DNA of 64,000 nt from NCBI RefSeq assembly GCF_004122095.1, contig NZ_SAWZ01000004.1:345706-409705 (forward strand), in the 5' to 3' direction. Position 1 is the first letter of the stretch; each line of letters opens with the position of its first letter. This document shows, piece after piece, positions 46,340 through 54,031 of this stretch. Under the pieces are notes generated by a model. The model ran no database searches, was not told the origin of the DNA, and saw nothing but the letters and a program-made list of their open reading frames with translations. The position numbers and the translations under genes are program-made. Source of the DNA: Pseudoxanthomonas composti (GTDB lineage: Bacteria > Pseudomonadota > Gammaproteobacteria > Xanthomonadales > Xanthomonadaceae).

Positions 46340-46613
46340 CGCGCGGCTGTCGGCAGGTCTTCGGACTGATGGGCTTGAAGCCAGGAACGAGTGGGGAGGA
46401 ACGAGGAACGAGAGAAAGCGTTGCAGTTCCACTCGTTTCTCGTTCCTCTCCGCTCGTTCCCGCCTCTCCTAGCCGCCGCTTCCCAGGACCCAACGGTCCC
46501 AGTGCACATGGCGGGGTCGTTCCCAATCACCGCTGCGGGGCAGTGCCGGACTGGGCCGCGATGGCCGCACCGGCTTCCCTTTTGATCCAAGGGATTGCGT
46601 CCCCCGGAACCGA
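46340..46613 (-). promoter_or_regulatory. Cobalamin riboswitch upstream of nrdA, with inserted repeat
   Basis: Read on the minus strand: AAAAGGGAAGCCGGTG at 46582-46567, a GCACTGCCCCGCAGCGGTGA block, CACTGGGACC, CCTGGGAAGCGG, then a long variable arm and CAGTCCGAAGACCTGCC at 46368-46352. All core boxes are present. The variable arm contains the 77-base GGAACGAG hairpin at 46384-46460. Control of class I nrd genes by B12 is known from Streptomyces, where a B12-dependent reductase replaces them. Confidence 0.93.
46384..46460. repeat. Gene-less inverted repeat of the GGAACGAG family inside the riboswitch
   Basis: Two arms of about 31 bases, made of GGAACGAG units spaced as in the ends of the 43209-43728 cassette (GGAGTGAG there), face each other around a roughly 14-base loop. 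It looks like the two cassette ends joined without cargo. Confidence 0.75.
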
Positions 46614-46620
46614 CGACCAC

Positions 46621-46649
46621 AAGATAGTGGGGTCGTTTTGGTCCGTCAA
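46621..46649 (-). promoter_or_regulatory. nrdA promoter
   Basis: On the minus strand TTGACG (46649-46644), a 17-base spacer and TATCTT (46626-46621) form a good sigma-70 promoter; the transcript would begin near 46613, at the start of the riboswitch. A dyad CCACAAGATAGTGG (46617-46630) covers the -10 and may be an operator. It is too short for a standard NrdR box. Confidence 0.65.
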
Positions 46650-46864
46650 CGGCAAATCTTGTGCATAAGTTGTGCGCACATCCCAATCGCCAAGGCTGGT
46701 GGGCGTTTGCGGCGGATGCACAAGATGCGCAGGACCTGCCCAGCCGTTGACGCGGCCTTGCCCATGGGTGTCCGATGGTCGCCAGGCACCTAGGCCCCTG
46801 GAGGGCGATGGCACCCACGCGTGTCCAGCGCGCCCTGCCACCTTGCCCCGCCGGAACCCTCTGC

Positions 46865-47782
46865 ATGCACGACAACACCGTGTTTCACGACCCCTCACCG
46901 CTGCGCCGCGCCGTGTGGTGGGGCCTGGGGCTGGCCGCGGTGGTGCTGACGCTGTGGGCCGCGCAGGCCGTGGCCGTGCGCTGGGAGGACCAGCCGAACC
47001 TGCGCCAGGCCATGCGCGATGGCCTGGTCTGCGCCGCCGCGACCGCGCTCGGGGCGCTGCCGGTGCTGGCCATCCGCGCCGTGCCGCAGCGCGTGGCGGA
47101 CTGCCTGCTCGGGTTCGGCGCCGGGGTCATGCTGGCGGCCACGGCGTTCTCGCTGATCGTGCCGGGGCTGGACGCGGCCGGGCAGCAGGGGCTGGACGGC
47201 ATCCGCTCCGGCCTGCTGGTCAGCGTGGGCATCTGCCTGGGCGTGGGCATGATGCTGCTGATGGACCGCCTGGTGCCGCACGCGCACCTGGATGCCGATG
47301 GCAAGACCACGCGCCGGGTGATGGGGCGACTGTCGGACTGGCTGCCGCCGCAGGTGATGCTGTTCGTGCTGGCCATCACCCTGCACAACATCCCCGAGGG
47401 CATGGCCGTGGGCGTGGCCTCCGGCTCGGGCATGGAGCACGCCAGCACCTTCAGCATGGCCATCGCCCTGCAGGACATCCCCGAGGGCCTGGTGATCGCG
47501 CTGTCGCTGCGCACGGCCGGCGTGGCGCGCGGGCGCGCGGTGCTGATCGGCGTGCTGTCCGGCCTGGTCGAACCGGCCGGAGCGATCGTCGCGGCGCTGG
47601 CGGTGGGGGCCTTCTCCACGCTGCTGCCCTGGGGCCTGGCCTTCGCCGCCGGCGCCATGCTCTTCGCCGTCAGTCACGAGGTCATCCCCGAGTCGCACCG
47701 CCACGGCCATGAGACCTGGGCGACCTTCGGCCTGACCCTGGGCTTCTGCCTGATGATGGTGATGGATACGGGGTTGGGGTGA
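46865..47782 (+). CDS. ZIP-family metal transporter
   Basis: 305 residues with about eight membrane segments. The metal-binding helices read ITLHNIPEGMAVGVASG near residue 174 and IALQDIPEGLVIALSLR near 200, the ZIP signature; a His-rich loop PHAHLDADGK lies between. It imports Zn(II) or other divalent metals through the inner membrane. I start at ATG 46865; an upstream start at 46775 would add 30 residues with no membrane character. It is divergent from nrdA; 46650-46864 holds no other visible gene. Confidence 0.88.
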   Translation: MHDNTVFHDPSPLRRAVWWGLGLAAVVLTLWAAQAVAVRWEDQPNLRQAMRDGLVCAAATALGALPVLAIRAVPQRVADCLLGFGAGVMLAATAFSLIVPGLDAAGQQGLDGIRSGLLVSVGICLGVGMMLLMDRLVPHAHLDADGKTTRRVMGRLSDWLPPQVMLFVLAITLHNIPEGMAVGVASGSGMEHASTFSMAIALQDIPEGLVIALSLRTAGVARGRAVLIGVLSGLVEPAGAIVAALAVGAFSTLLPWGLAFAAGAMLFAVSHEVIPESHRHGHETWATFGLTLGFCLMMVMDTGLG

Positions 47783-47842
47783 GGGCTGGAGGCTAGGAAC
47801 GAGTGGGGCGAGCATTCCCGTCGTTGCCATGCGTTCGCGAGC

Positions 47843-47922
47843 GAGGAACGAGGGGAGAGGAACGAGGAACGAGTCAGAGCAGGCGCTTTCTCTCTTTCCT
47901 CGTTCCTCATCACTCGTTTCTC
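47843..47922. repeat. Gene-less inverted repeat of the GGAACGAG family
   Basis: Arms 47843-47873 and 47892-47922 are built of GAGGAACGAG units around an 18-base loop; an extra unit lies at 47796-47812. The right arm overlaps the end of the EF-hand gene and supplies its last residues and stop codon. Confidence 0.7.
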
Positions 47923-48194
47923 TGCTTCAGCTTCTGCCCGGCAGCTCGCAGTTCCTCCGGCGAGATCAGTCCATCCCCGTCCGCGTCGATCCGGTCGAAG
48001 GCCTTGGACAGGCGCGGCATGTCCTTGACCTCCTCGCGGCTGAGCATGCCATCGCCATTGGCGTCGGCGGCCTTGAGCTTCTGCAGCGCCTCTGCGGCCC
48101 TGGGGTTGACGCTCTGGGCGTTGGCCAGGCAGGTCAGGGCGACCAGGGCGGCCGCTACGCAGCAGCGCAGCAGCGGAGAGATCGGGCGGGGCAT
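47910..48194 (-). CDS. Secreted EF-hand calcium-binding protein
   Basis: 94 residues from ATG 48194, with AAGGA seven bases upstream. Signal peptide 1-26 (ends ANAQS). Two EF-hand loops are clear: DANGDGMLSREE near residue 43 and DADGDGLISPEE near 68, with acidic positions 1, 3, 5 and 12 intact, so it should bind calcium in the periplasm or outside. The end ...KLKQRNE is encoded by the adjoining repeat, suggesting the original C-terminus was altered. Confidence 0.88.
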   Translation of the reverse strand: MPRPISPLLRCCVAAALVALTCLANAQSVNPRAAEALQKLKAADANGDGMLSREEVKDMPRLSKAFDRIDADGDGLISPEELRAAGQKLKQRNE

Positions 48195-48356
48195 GGCGGT
48201 TCCTTGCATTGGGAAGCGGCGGGCCAAACAAGCGGAAAGAAAGGGCGGTGGACGCAACAGATCACTGGTTGCGTCCACCGCGACACGCCACCGACCGGGG
48301 ATGTGCCTCATGCACATCGGTGGGGTGCCAGGACGTGGCGGCGCGGCCGCCGGGGC

Positions 48357-48872
48357 TCAGGGACGGCAGGCGATGGTCTGGCCGCTGGCGTCGGTGCACG
48401 TGCCGGTATGCACGATGGTGCCGTCATTGACCGTGGTGGAGCCGTTGTAGCTGTTGCCGTGCTGGCCGGTGGCGCTGGTGCTGCGCTCGGCGCTGAGGGT
48501 GCCGTCGGCATTGCGGGTGGCATCGCCCTGGCGACTGACGGTGCCGCCGTTGGCGGTGGTGGCTGTGGCGCTGTAGCGACGGCCGGCGCTGCCGTCGGCA
48601 TTGCGGTAGGCCTGGCCATCACGCGAGGCACTGCCGCCGTTGACGCCGCTGACGCTGCGCGAACGGCTGGCCGAGGCGTTGCCGGCGCCATCGGCCTGCC
48701 AGTCGCGCTGGCGCTGCCCGCTGCTGAGCGGCCCGGCGTGGCTGGCGCCGACGCTGCCGGCATGGGCCGTGCGGCTGACCGCGCGGCTGCGCTCGCGGGC
48801 GCAGGCATCGGCGGCCAGTCCGGCGCCGGCGGTGGCGACCAGCAGGCCAAGCAGGACGGGGGTCTTGAACAT
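48357..48872 (-). CDS. Secreted Gly/Ser/Asn-rich repeat protein
   Basis: 171 residues from ATG 48872, with AGGAG eight bases upstream. Signal peptide 1-22. The middle holds two tandem repeats of about 30 residues, NGGSASRDGQAYRNADGS and NGGTVSRQGDATRNADGT, beginning near residues 78 and 108. The C-terminus has two Cys (TGTCTDASGQTIACRP) that may form a disulfide. The composition suggests a beta-rich surface or matrix protein. I do not recognise a named family. Confidence 0.75.
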   Translation of the reverse strand: MFKTPVLLGLLVATAGAGLAADACARERSRAVSRTAHAGSVGASHAGPLSSGQRQRDWQADGAGNASASRSRSVSGVNGGSASRDGQAYRNADGSAGRRYSATATTANGGTVSRQGDATRNADGTLSAERSTSATGQHGNSYNGSTTVNDGTIVHTGTCTDASGQTIACRP

Positions 48873-49068
48873 GGAAGGTCTCCTGGAAGTGGATTCGGGG
48901 CCGCCCGCAGGCTGCGCTGGCGACAGGGGCATCCTGCCTACCCGGCCGGGCCCAGGTGTGTCGGGGATGCGAGCGAATGTTGCCGCCGGCGGGCCTTGAA
49001 ACATTCGCTTACCGATTTCCCGCAAAGCCGGGTGCCATGCCGGTTTCGTTCAGGCGATAGTGCCGGCC

Positions 49069-49791
49069 ATGAACGAGGCCGCCCTTCCCAAGCTGCTGCT
49101 GGTCGATGACGACCTGCGCCTGCGCGAGCTGCTGCAGCGCTACCTGGAAGGACAGGGCTTCGAGGTCAAGGGGGCGGGCGATGGCGCGCAGATGCGGCAG
49201 GCGCTGGACCGCGGCCATTACGACCTGATCGTGCTGGACCTGATGCTGCCGGGCGAGGACGGCCTGGAGCTGTGCCGGCGCCTGCGCGGGCAGGGCGATG
49301 AGACGCCGGTGGTGATGCTGACCGCCAAGGGCGATGAGATCGACCGCATCGTCGGCCTGGAGCTCGGCGCCGACGACTACCTGCCCAAGCCGGTGAACCC
49401 GCGCGAGCTGCTGGCGCGGATCCGCACGGTGCTGCGGCGCACGCGCCTGGCCCCGGGCGCGCCGCAGCCGGAGGGCGGGGAGGTGGTGTTCGGCGCCTTC
49501 CGCCTGGACCTGGGGGCCCGCGAGCTGAGCCGCGGCGGCGAGCGGCTGCGGCTGACCTCCGGGGAGTTCGCCGTGCTGTCGGTGCTGCTGCGGCACCCGC
49601 GTCAGCCGCTCTCGCGCGACCGCCTGATGAGCCTGGCGCGCGGGCGCGAGCACGAGGCCTTCGAGCGCAGCATGGATGTCACCATCGCCCGCCTGCGCAA
49701 GCTGCTGGAGGACGATCCGCGGCACCCGCGCCTGATCCAGACCGTGTGGGGCGTGGGCTATGTCTACGTGCCGCCGGAGGGCGCGCGCTGA
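49069..49791 (+). CDS. OmpR-type response regulator
   Basis: 240 residues. Receiver domain with phospho-acceptor Asp57 in LIVLDLMLPG, acidic pocket LLLVDDDLRLRELL, Thr in VVMLTAKGDE and Lys in DDYLPKPVNPRELLARI; then a winged-helix DNA-binding domain ending RLIQTVWGVGYVYVPPEGAR. The linker and KPVNPRELLARIRTVLRR pattern are OmpR-like. ATG 49069 is used; an in-frame GTG three codons upstream is possible. Its stop overlaps the kinase ATG (ATGA), so the pair is co-translated. Confidence 0.92.
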   Translation: MNEAALPKLLLVDDDLRLRELLQRYLEGQGFEVKGAGDGAQMRQALDRGHYDLIVLDLMLPGEDGLELCRRLRGQGDETPVVMLTAKGDEIDRIVGLELGADDYLPKPVNPRELLARIRTVLRRTRLAPGAPQPEGGEVVFGAFRLDLGARELSRGGERLRLTSGEFAVLSVLLRHPRQPLSRDRLMSLARGREHEAFERSMDVTIARLRKLLEDDPRHPRLIQTVWGVGYVYVPPEGAR

Positions 49792-51089
49792 TGGCCCGCG
49801 CACCGGCTGTGGCGGGCCAGGGGCGCTGGGGCCTGCGGCTGTTGCCGGCCAGCGTGTTTGGCCAGCTGGTGTTGGTGATCGCGCTGGTGCTGGTGGGGGC
49901 GGGCCTGCTGACGCTGCTGCTGGGGCGCGAGCTGGCCGCGCGCCCGGCTGCGGAACAGCTGCTGCGCGCGATCGATGGATTTGCCCACCTGGTCGAACAG
50001 GCCGATGCCGAACGCCCGCATGCGCAGGTCCTGCGGCGGCTGCATGAGGCCGGCCTGCAGACCGCCAGCGCGCCGCCGGCCGACGCCAGCCCGCGGATCG
50101 CGCCGTTCCTGCGCCGGCTGCTGGAGCAGGACGCGCGGCTGGGCACCGGCCGCGAGCTGCGCCTGCAACGCAGCGACGACAGCAGCGTGCTGTGGTTGAA
50201 GCTCAACACCGAGCCGACCACCTGGGTGGCCTTCCACGGCCGCCGCGATGGCGGCCTGCGGCATTTCACCCTGGGCCTGCTGATCGGCTCGGTGGTGCTG
50301 GTGTGGGCCGCGGCCGCCTATTTCGCCCGGCGCCTGGTGGTGCCCCTGCGCGGGCTTGCGCGCGCGGCGCCGGGCATCGTACGGGGCGAGGGCGCACCGC
50401 CGGCCACCACCCGCGCGCCACGCGAGGTCGCCGACCTGGCGCGGGCGCTGGGACAGGCCAGCGACGAGGTCCGCGCGGCGGCGGCCGAGCGCGCCTTCAT
50501 GCTGGCCGGCATCTCCCACGACCTGCGCACGCCGCTGACGCGGGTGCAGTTCGCCGTGGCCCTGCTGCCGCACACCGATCCGCAGCTGCGCCAGGACATC
50601 GAGCGCGACATCGGCGAGATCGACGCCATCCTCTCGCAGTTCATCGCCTATGCCCGCGATGGTCGCGACGAGGCGGCCGAATCGCTGGATCTGGCGGACC
50701 TGTGTCGCAGCGTCATCGCCGCCTCGCACCAGCCCTGGGCGGTGACCCTGCCCGCCACGGCCCCGCTGCAGGGTCGGCCGATGGCGCTGGCACGGGCCAT
50801 CGAGAACCTGGTAGTCAACGCCGAACGCCACGCCGCCGCGCCGTTCGCGCTCAGCCTGACGGCGCAGGGCGCGGACTGGGTGCTGCGCGTGTCCGACCAC
50901 GGCCCGGGCCTGTCGCCCGAGGCGGCCGACCGTGCGCTGCGCCCCTTCGTACATGACCCCAGTCGCGGCGGCAGCGGGTTGGGGCTGGCCATCGTCGAGC
51001 GCGTGGCGCGCCAGCACGGGGGCCAGCTGCTGCTGACCTCCAATACCCCGCACGGCCTGTGCGCGGTGATGACCTTGCCTGGTGCCTGA
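49791..51089 (+). CDS. EnvZ-type sensor histidine kinase
   Basis: 432 residues. Membrane segment about 22-44, periplasmic loop to about 155, second membrane segment about 160-180, HAMP, then the H-box GISHDLRTPLTR with phospho-His243, and an ATPase domain with N-box IENLVVNAERH and the glycine box SDHGPGLSPEAADRALRPFVHDPSRGGSGLGL. The H-box and short dimerisation segment are those of EnvZ. Partner of the upstream regulator; the pair may sense osmolarity or envelope state, which the sequence does not prove. Confidence 0.92.
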   Translation: MARAPAVAGQGRWGLRLLPASVFGQLVLVIALVLVGAGLLTLLLGRELAARPAAEQLLRAIDGFAHLVEQADAERPHAQVLRRLHEAGLQTASAPPADASPRIAPFLRRLLEQDARLGTGRELRLQRSDDSSVLWLKLNTEPTTWVAFHGRRDGGLRHFTLGLLIGSVVLVWAAAAYFARRLVVPLRGLARAAPGIVRGEGAPPATTRAPREVADLARALGQASDEVRAAAAERAFMLAGISHDLRTPLTRVQFAVALLPHTDPQLRQDIERDIGEIDAILSQFIAYARDGRDEAAESLDLADLCRSVIAASHQPWAVTLPATAPLQGRPMALARAIENLVVNAERHAAAPFALSLTAQGADWVLRVSDHGPGLSPEAADRALRPFVHDPSRGGSGLGLAIVERVARQHGGQLLLTSNTPHGLCAVMTLPGA

Positions 51090-51113
51090 TCCAACCCTGC
51101 CTGGAGCCTGTCC

Positions 51114-52025
51114 ATGTCGCTGCTTCGCACGCTTGCCCTGCTCATGCTGGCCCTGGCCGCATGCGCGCCGCCGCTGGCCGCGCAAGGCCTGCGCGAACGC
51201 CTGCAACAGGTGCGCGAGGCCTCGCGCCGTCCGGCCGCGCGCCCCGCACCGCTGCCCGAAGGCGCGCGTGCGCTGGGCGACATCGCCTATGGCAGCGACC
51301 CGCGCCAGCGCCTGGACGTCTACCTGCCGGCGCAGCCGCGCAACGCGCCGATCCTGTTCTTCGTCCATGGCGGCGGCTGGGCCAATGGCAACAAGGACAA
51401 CCCCGGCGTGGTCGAGCACAAGGCCGCGCACTGGCTGCCAAAGGGCTATGTCCTGGTGTCGGCGAACTACAGGATGCTGCCCGATGCCGACCCGCTGGTG
51501 CAGGCCCAGGACGTGGCCGCGGCGCTGGCCACCGTGCAGCGCCGGGCGGCCGAATGGAACGCCGATCCGGCGCGGGTGGTGCTGATGGGACATTCGGCCG
51601 GCGCGCACCTGGTTGCGCTGATCGGCGCCGCGCCCGCGCGCTGGTTGCCCCGCGATCTGCCGCGCCCGCTGGGCGTGGTGTCGCTGGACAGCGCGGCCAT
51701 GGACGTCCCGCAGAGCATGCAGCGCCCGCCCTTGCCAGGCGTCTATCGCAAGGCCTTCGGCAGCGATCCCGCGTTCTGGGAATCGGCCTCGCCCTGGCAC
51801 CAGCTCACCGGCCAGGCCTTGCCCATGCTGATGGTGTGCTCCACGCGCCGTGCCGACCCCTGCCCGCAGGCCGAGGCGATGAAGACTAAGGCCGCCGGCC
51901 TGGGCGTGCCCATGCGCGTGCTGCCGCAGGCGCTGAGCCACGGGCAGATCAATCACACGCTGGGCGAAGCCTCGGCCTACACCGAGGCGGTGGATGCCTA
52001 TATCGCCGGGCTGCTGCCGCGCTGA
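51114..52025 (+). CDS. Exported alpha/beta hydrolase (HSL/BD-FAE-like esterase)
   Basis: 303 residues. N-terminal signal about 1-23 (LALLMLALAACAPPLA); a Cys at 17 makes a lipoprotein possible. Oxyanion motif FVHGGGWANG near 85, nucleophile GHSAGAH near 159, Asp in LMVCSTRRADPC region and His in QALSHGQINH near 280. It lies 24 bases behind the kinase gene and may be in the same transcript. Its last 28 bases overlap the convergent sirtuin gene. Confidence 0.87.
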   Translation: MSLLRTLALLMLALAACAPPLAAQGLRERLQQVREASRRPAARPAPLPEGARALGDIAYGSDPRQRLDVYLPAQPRNAPILFFVHGGGWANGNKDNPGVVEHKAAHWLPKGYVLVSANYRMLPDADPLVQAQDVAAALATVQRRAAEWNADPARVVLMGHSAGAHLVALIGAAPARWLPRDLPRPLGVVSLDSAAMDVPQSMQRPPLPGVYRKAFGSDPAFWESASPWHQLTGQALPMLMVCSTRRADPCPQAEAMKTKAAGLGVPMRVLPQALSHGQINHTLGEASAYTEAVDAYIAGLLPR

Positions 52026-52786
52026 GGGTCCAAGGCGGCCACCAGCGCGGGCAGTGCGCACGCGGCGCGCTCGGCGATGCGCTGGTGGGCGATCTCGCTG
52101 ACCACCGTGCGCGCCGGGTTGATTTCGACCACACAGGCGCCTTGCTGCCTGGCCCGCATCGGCAGCGAGGCGGCCGGCTGCACCAACCCCGAGGTGCCGA
52201 CCACCAGCATCAGCTCGCAGCGCGTGGCCGCTTGCGCGTGTTGCCAGGCCGCCTGCGGCAGGGCCTCTCCGAACCAGACCACGCCGGGCCGGACCAGGCC
52301 ACCGCAGGCCTGGCAGCGCGGCGGCGCAAGCCGCTGCGGCACGGCGTCGGCCGAAACCGGCGGCAGGGACTCGGCATGGGGCTGGCCGCAATCGAAGCAG
52401 CGCAGCGCGAACAGGCTGCCGTGCACGTGCGCCAGGACCTGGCTGCCGGCGCGTTCGTGCAGGTCGTCCACGTTCTGGGTGATGAGTGCGATGCGATGCG
52501 TGCGCGCCAGCTGCGCCAGCGCGCGATGGCCGGCATTGGGCTGGGCCTGGCTCACCAGCGCCATGCGCCAGCGGTACCAGCCCCACACCAGTGCGGCGTC
52601 TGCCCGCCAGGCATCTTCGGTGGCCAGCGTCATCGGGTCCAGGCGCGACCACAGGCTGTCATGGGTGCCGCGAAAAGTGGGGATGCCGCTTTCGGCCGAC
52701 ATGCCCGCGCCGGTCAGTACGGTGATGCGCCCGGCATCGGCGATGCGCGCGAGCAGGTTCTCTGCGGTCTCGGTGGGAGCGGCCAT
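51998..52786 (-). CDS. cobB: NAD-dependent protein deacylase (sirtuin, CobB type)
   Basis: 262 residues. Removes acyl groups from lysines using NAD. NAD-binding TGAGMSAESGIPTFRG (residues 25-40), TQNVDDLHERAG, catalytic His122 in HVHGSL, zinc cysteines C130, C133, C158 and C161. Tyr71 and Arg74 in WYRWRMAL match the Y-x-x-R signature of class III sirtuins that prefer succinyl or malonyl groups. ATG 52786; upstream codons are not conserved-looking. The last codons overlap the convergent hydrolase gene by 28 bases. Confidence 0.93.
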   Translation of the reverse strand: MAAPTETAENLLARIADAGRITVLTGAGMSAESGIPTFRGTHDSLWSRLDPMTLATEDAWRADAALVWGWYRWRMALVSQAQPNAGHRALAQLARTHRIALITQNVDDLHERAGSQVLAHVHGSLFALRCFDCGQPHAESLPPVSADAVPQRLAPPRCQACGGLVRPGVVWFGEALPQAAWQHAQAATRCELMLVVGTSGLVQPAASLPMRARQQGACVVEINPARTVVSEIAHQRIAERAACALPALVAALDPQRGSSPAI

Positions 52787-52937
52787 GCCATGGCGAGGGT
52801 ACGACCAGGCGCGAGGATGCGCACGTGCGGCGTCCTGTTCCAGCGACCGCACACCTGAGGTCTGGGAAGGCGCAGCGGCACAGCGCGCACCCGGCCGGCA
52901 GGGCGCCGGCCGGGTGCGCTACATCCCGTCAGGTGGC

Positions 52938-53366
52938 TCAGGCCAGCGTCAGGGTCACATCGATGTTGCCGCGGGTGGCGTTGGAGTACGGGCACACGCC
53001 GTGGGCCTTGTCCACCAGCGCCTGCAGCGCTTCGCGCTCCATGCCCGGCACGGCGATCTTCAGCTCCACGGCGATACCGAAGCCGCCGGGGATCTGGCCG
53101 ATGCCGACGCTGCCTTCGATGGTGGGCTCGGCCGGCAGCTTGAGCTTTTCGCCGGCGGCCACGGCCTTCATCGCGCCGATGAAGCAGGCCGAGTAGCCGG
53201 CCGCGAACAGCTGCTCGGGGTTGGTGCCTTCGCCGCCGGCGCCGCCCAGCTCGCGCGGGGTGGACAGCTTGACGTCCAGCGCCTTGTCCGAGGAGGTGGC
53301 GCGGCCTTCGCGGCCACCGGTGGCGGTGGCGTGGGCGGTATAGAGGATCTTTTCGGGGGATGCCAT
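52938..53366 (-). CDS. ohr: Organic hydroperoxide resistance protein Ohr
   Basis: 142 residues. A thiol peroxidase that reduces organic hydroperoxides with the cysteine pair Cys61 (GYSACF) and Cys125 (HGVCPYS). The family pattern [32 protein letters not shown] is complete. It is transcribed behind its own operator at 53429-53448, downstream of ohrR, as in Xanthomonas. Confidence 0.96.
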   Translation of the reverse strand: MASPEKILYTAHATATGGREGRATSSDKALDVKLSTPRELGGAGGEGTNPEQLFAAGYSACFIGAMKAVAAGEKLKLPAEPTIEGSVGIGQIPGGFGIAVELKIAVPGMEREALQALVDKAHGVCPYSNATRGNIDVTLTLA

Positions 53367-53428
53367 GGAACGACTCCTTGCAGATGGCCTTGAGGCCGTG
53401 GGTGAGTGTGGCTTGGATTTATGCGCTA

Positions 53429-53448
53429 TTGAATAGCGCGCTACATAA
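53429..53448. promoter_or_regulatory. OhrR operator upstream of ohr
   Basis: TTGAATAGCGCGCTACATAA has a TAGCGCGCTA palindromic core 63 bases before ohr. A near-identical inverted copy precedes ohrR (53956-53975). Confidence 0.8.
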
Positions 53449-53480
53449 AAGGTGTGGCTTGATGGACTGCATCGACTGCT

Positions 53481-53945
53481 TCAGGCCGACTTGCCGAGGT
53501 TGCCGCGCAGCCGCTCCAACTGGTCCTTCAGCTGCACCAGCTCGTCCAGCTCGCAGGCCGCCGCGCAGAACACCTGCTCGGGAATCGTCTCGGCCTTGCT
53601 GCGCAGGCTACGGCCGCTGCGCGTCAGCGAGATGATGACCTGTCGCTCGTCCTGGGCCGAGCGCGCGCGGGTCAGCAGGTCCGCCCCTTCCAGTCGCTTC
53701 AGCAGGGGCGTCAGCGTGGCCGAGTCCAGGTTCAGGCGCTGCCCGATCTCCGAGACGGTCAGGCCATCGCCTTCCCACAGCACCAGCATCACCAGGTACT
53801 GCGGATAGGTCAGGTCCAGCCGCTCCAGCAGCCCGCGATACAGCTTGTGCATGGCCAGGTTGGCCGAATACAGCGCAAAGCACAGCTGGTTGTCCAGCTG
53901 CAGCAGCGACTTGGTGGACTTGGTGCTGGCCGATGCGGAGGGCAT
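53481..53945 (-). CDS. ohrR: MarR-family peroxide-sensing repressor OhrR
   Basis: 154 residues. The reactive Cys22 sits in LDNQLCFALYSA, and Cys127 and Cys131 in FCAAAC; Cys22 and Cys127 are the pair known to form the sensing disulfide in Xanthomonas OhrR. A winged helix follows (SEIGQRLNLDSATLTPLLKRLE). Organic peroxide oxidises it and frees ohr. ATG 53945 is chosen; an in-frame TTG upstream lies inside the operator. Confidence 0.95.
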   Translation of the reverse strand: MPSASASTKSTKSLLQLDNQLCFALYSANLAMHKLYRGLLERLDLTYPQYLVMLVLWEGDGLTVSEIGQRLNLDSATLTPLLKRLEGADLLTRARSAQDERQVIISLTRSGRSLRSKAETIPEQVFCAAACELDELVQLKDQLERLRGNLGKSA

Positions 53946-53955
53946 GTCGCGCAAT

Positions 53956-53975
53956 TTACATAGCGCGCTATTCAA
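53956..53975. promoter_or_regulatory. OhrR operator upstream of ohrR
   Basis: TTACATAGCGCGCTATTCAA, the inverse of the ohr operator at 18 of 20 positions, ends 11 bases from the ohrR start codon and indicates autoregulation. Confidence 0.8.
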
Positions 53976-54031
53976 TTGCAAGCGATTGATCGTGTTGGGC
54001 GAAGGCGACCGACGAACGGTCGCCGCAGGCC

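Noticed and set aside
46617..46630. NrdR box at the nrdA promoter
   Set aside because: The dyad CCACAAGATAGTGG is two bases too short for the NrdR consensus and no second box at the usual distance is seen; kept only as an unnamed dyad.
44311..46668. Plus-strand open frame of 785 codons opposite nrdA
   Set aside because: Antisense shadow of nrdA that also runs through the riboswitch; Leu/Gln/Ala/Val/Gly-rich without domains.
49764..52652. Minus-strand open frame of 962 codons across envZ and the hydrolase
   Set aside because: Spans four genuine genes in the opposite or other frames; no signal or motif.
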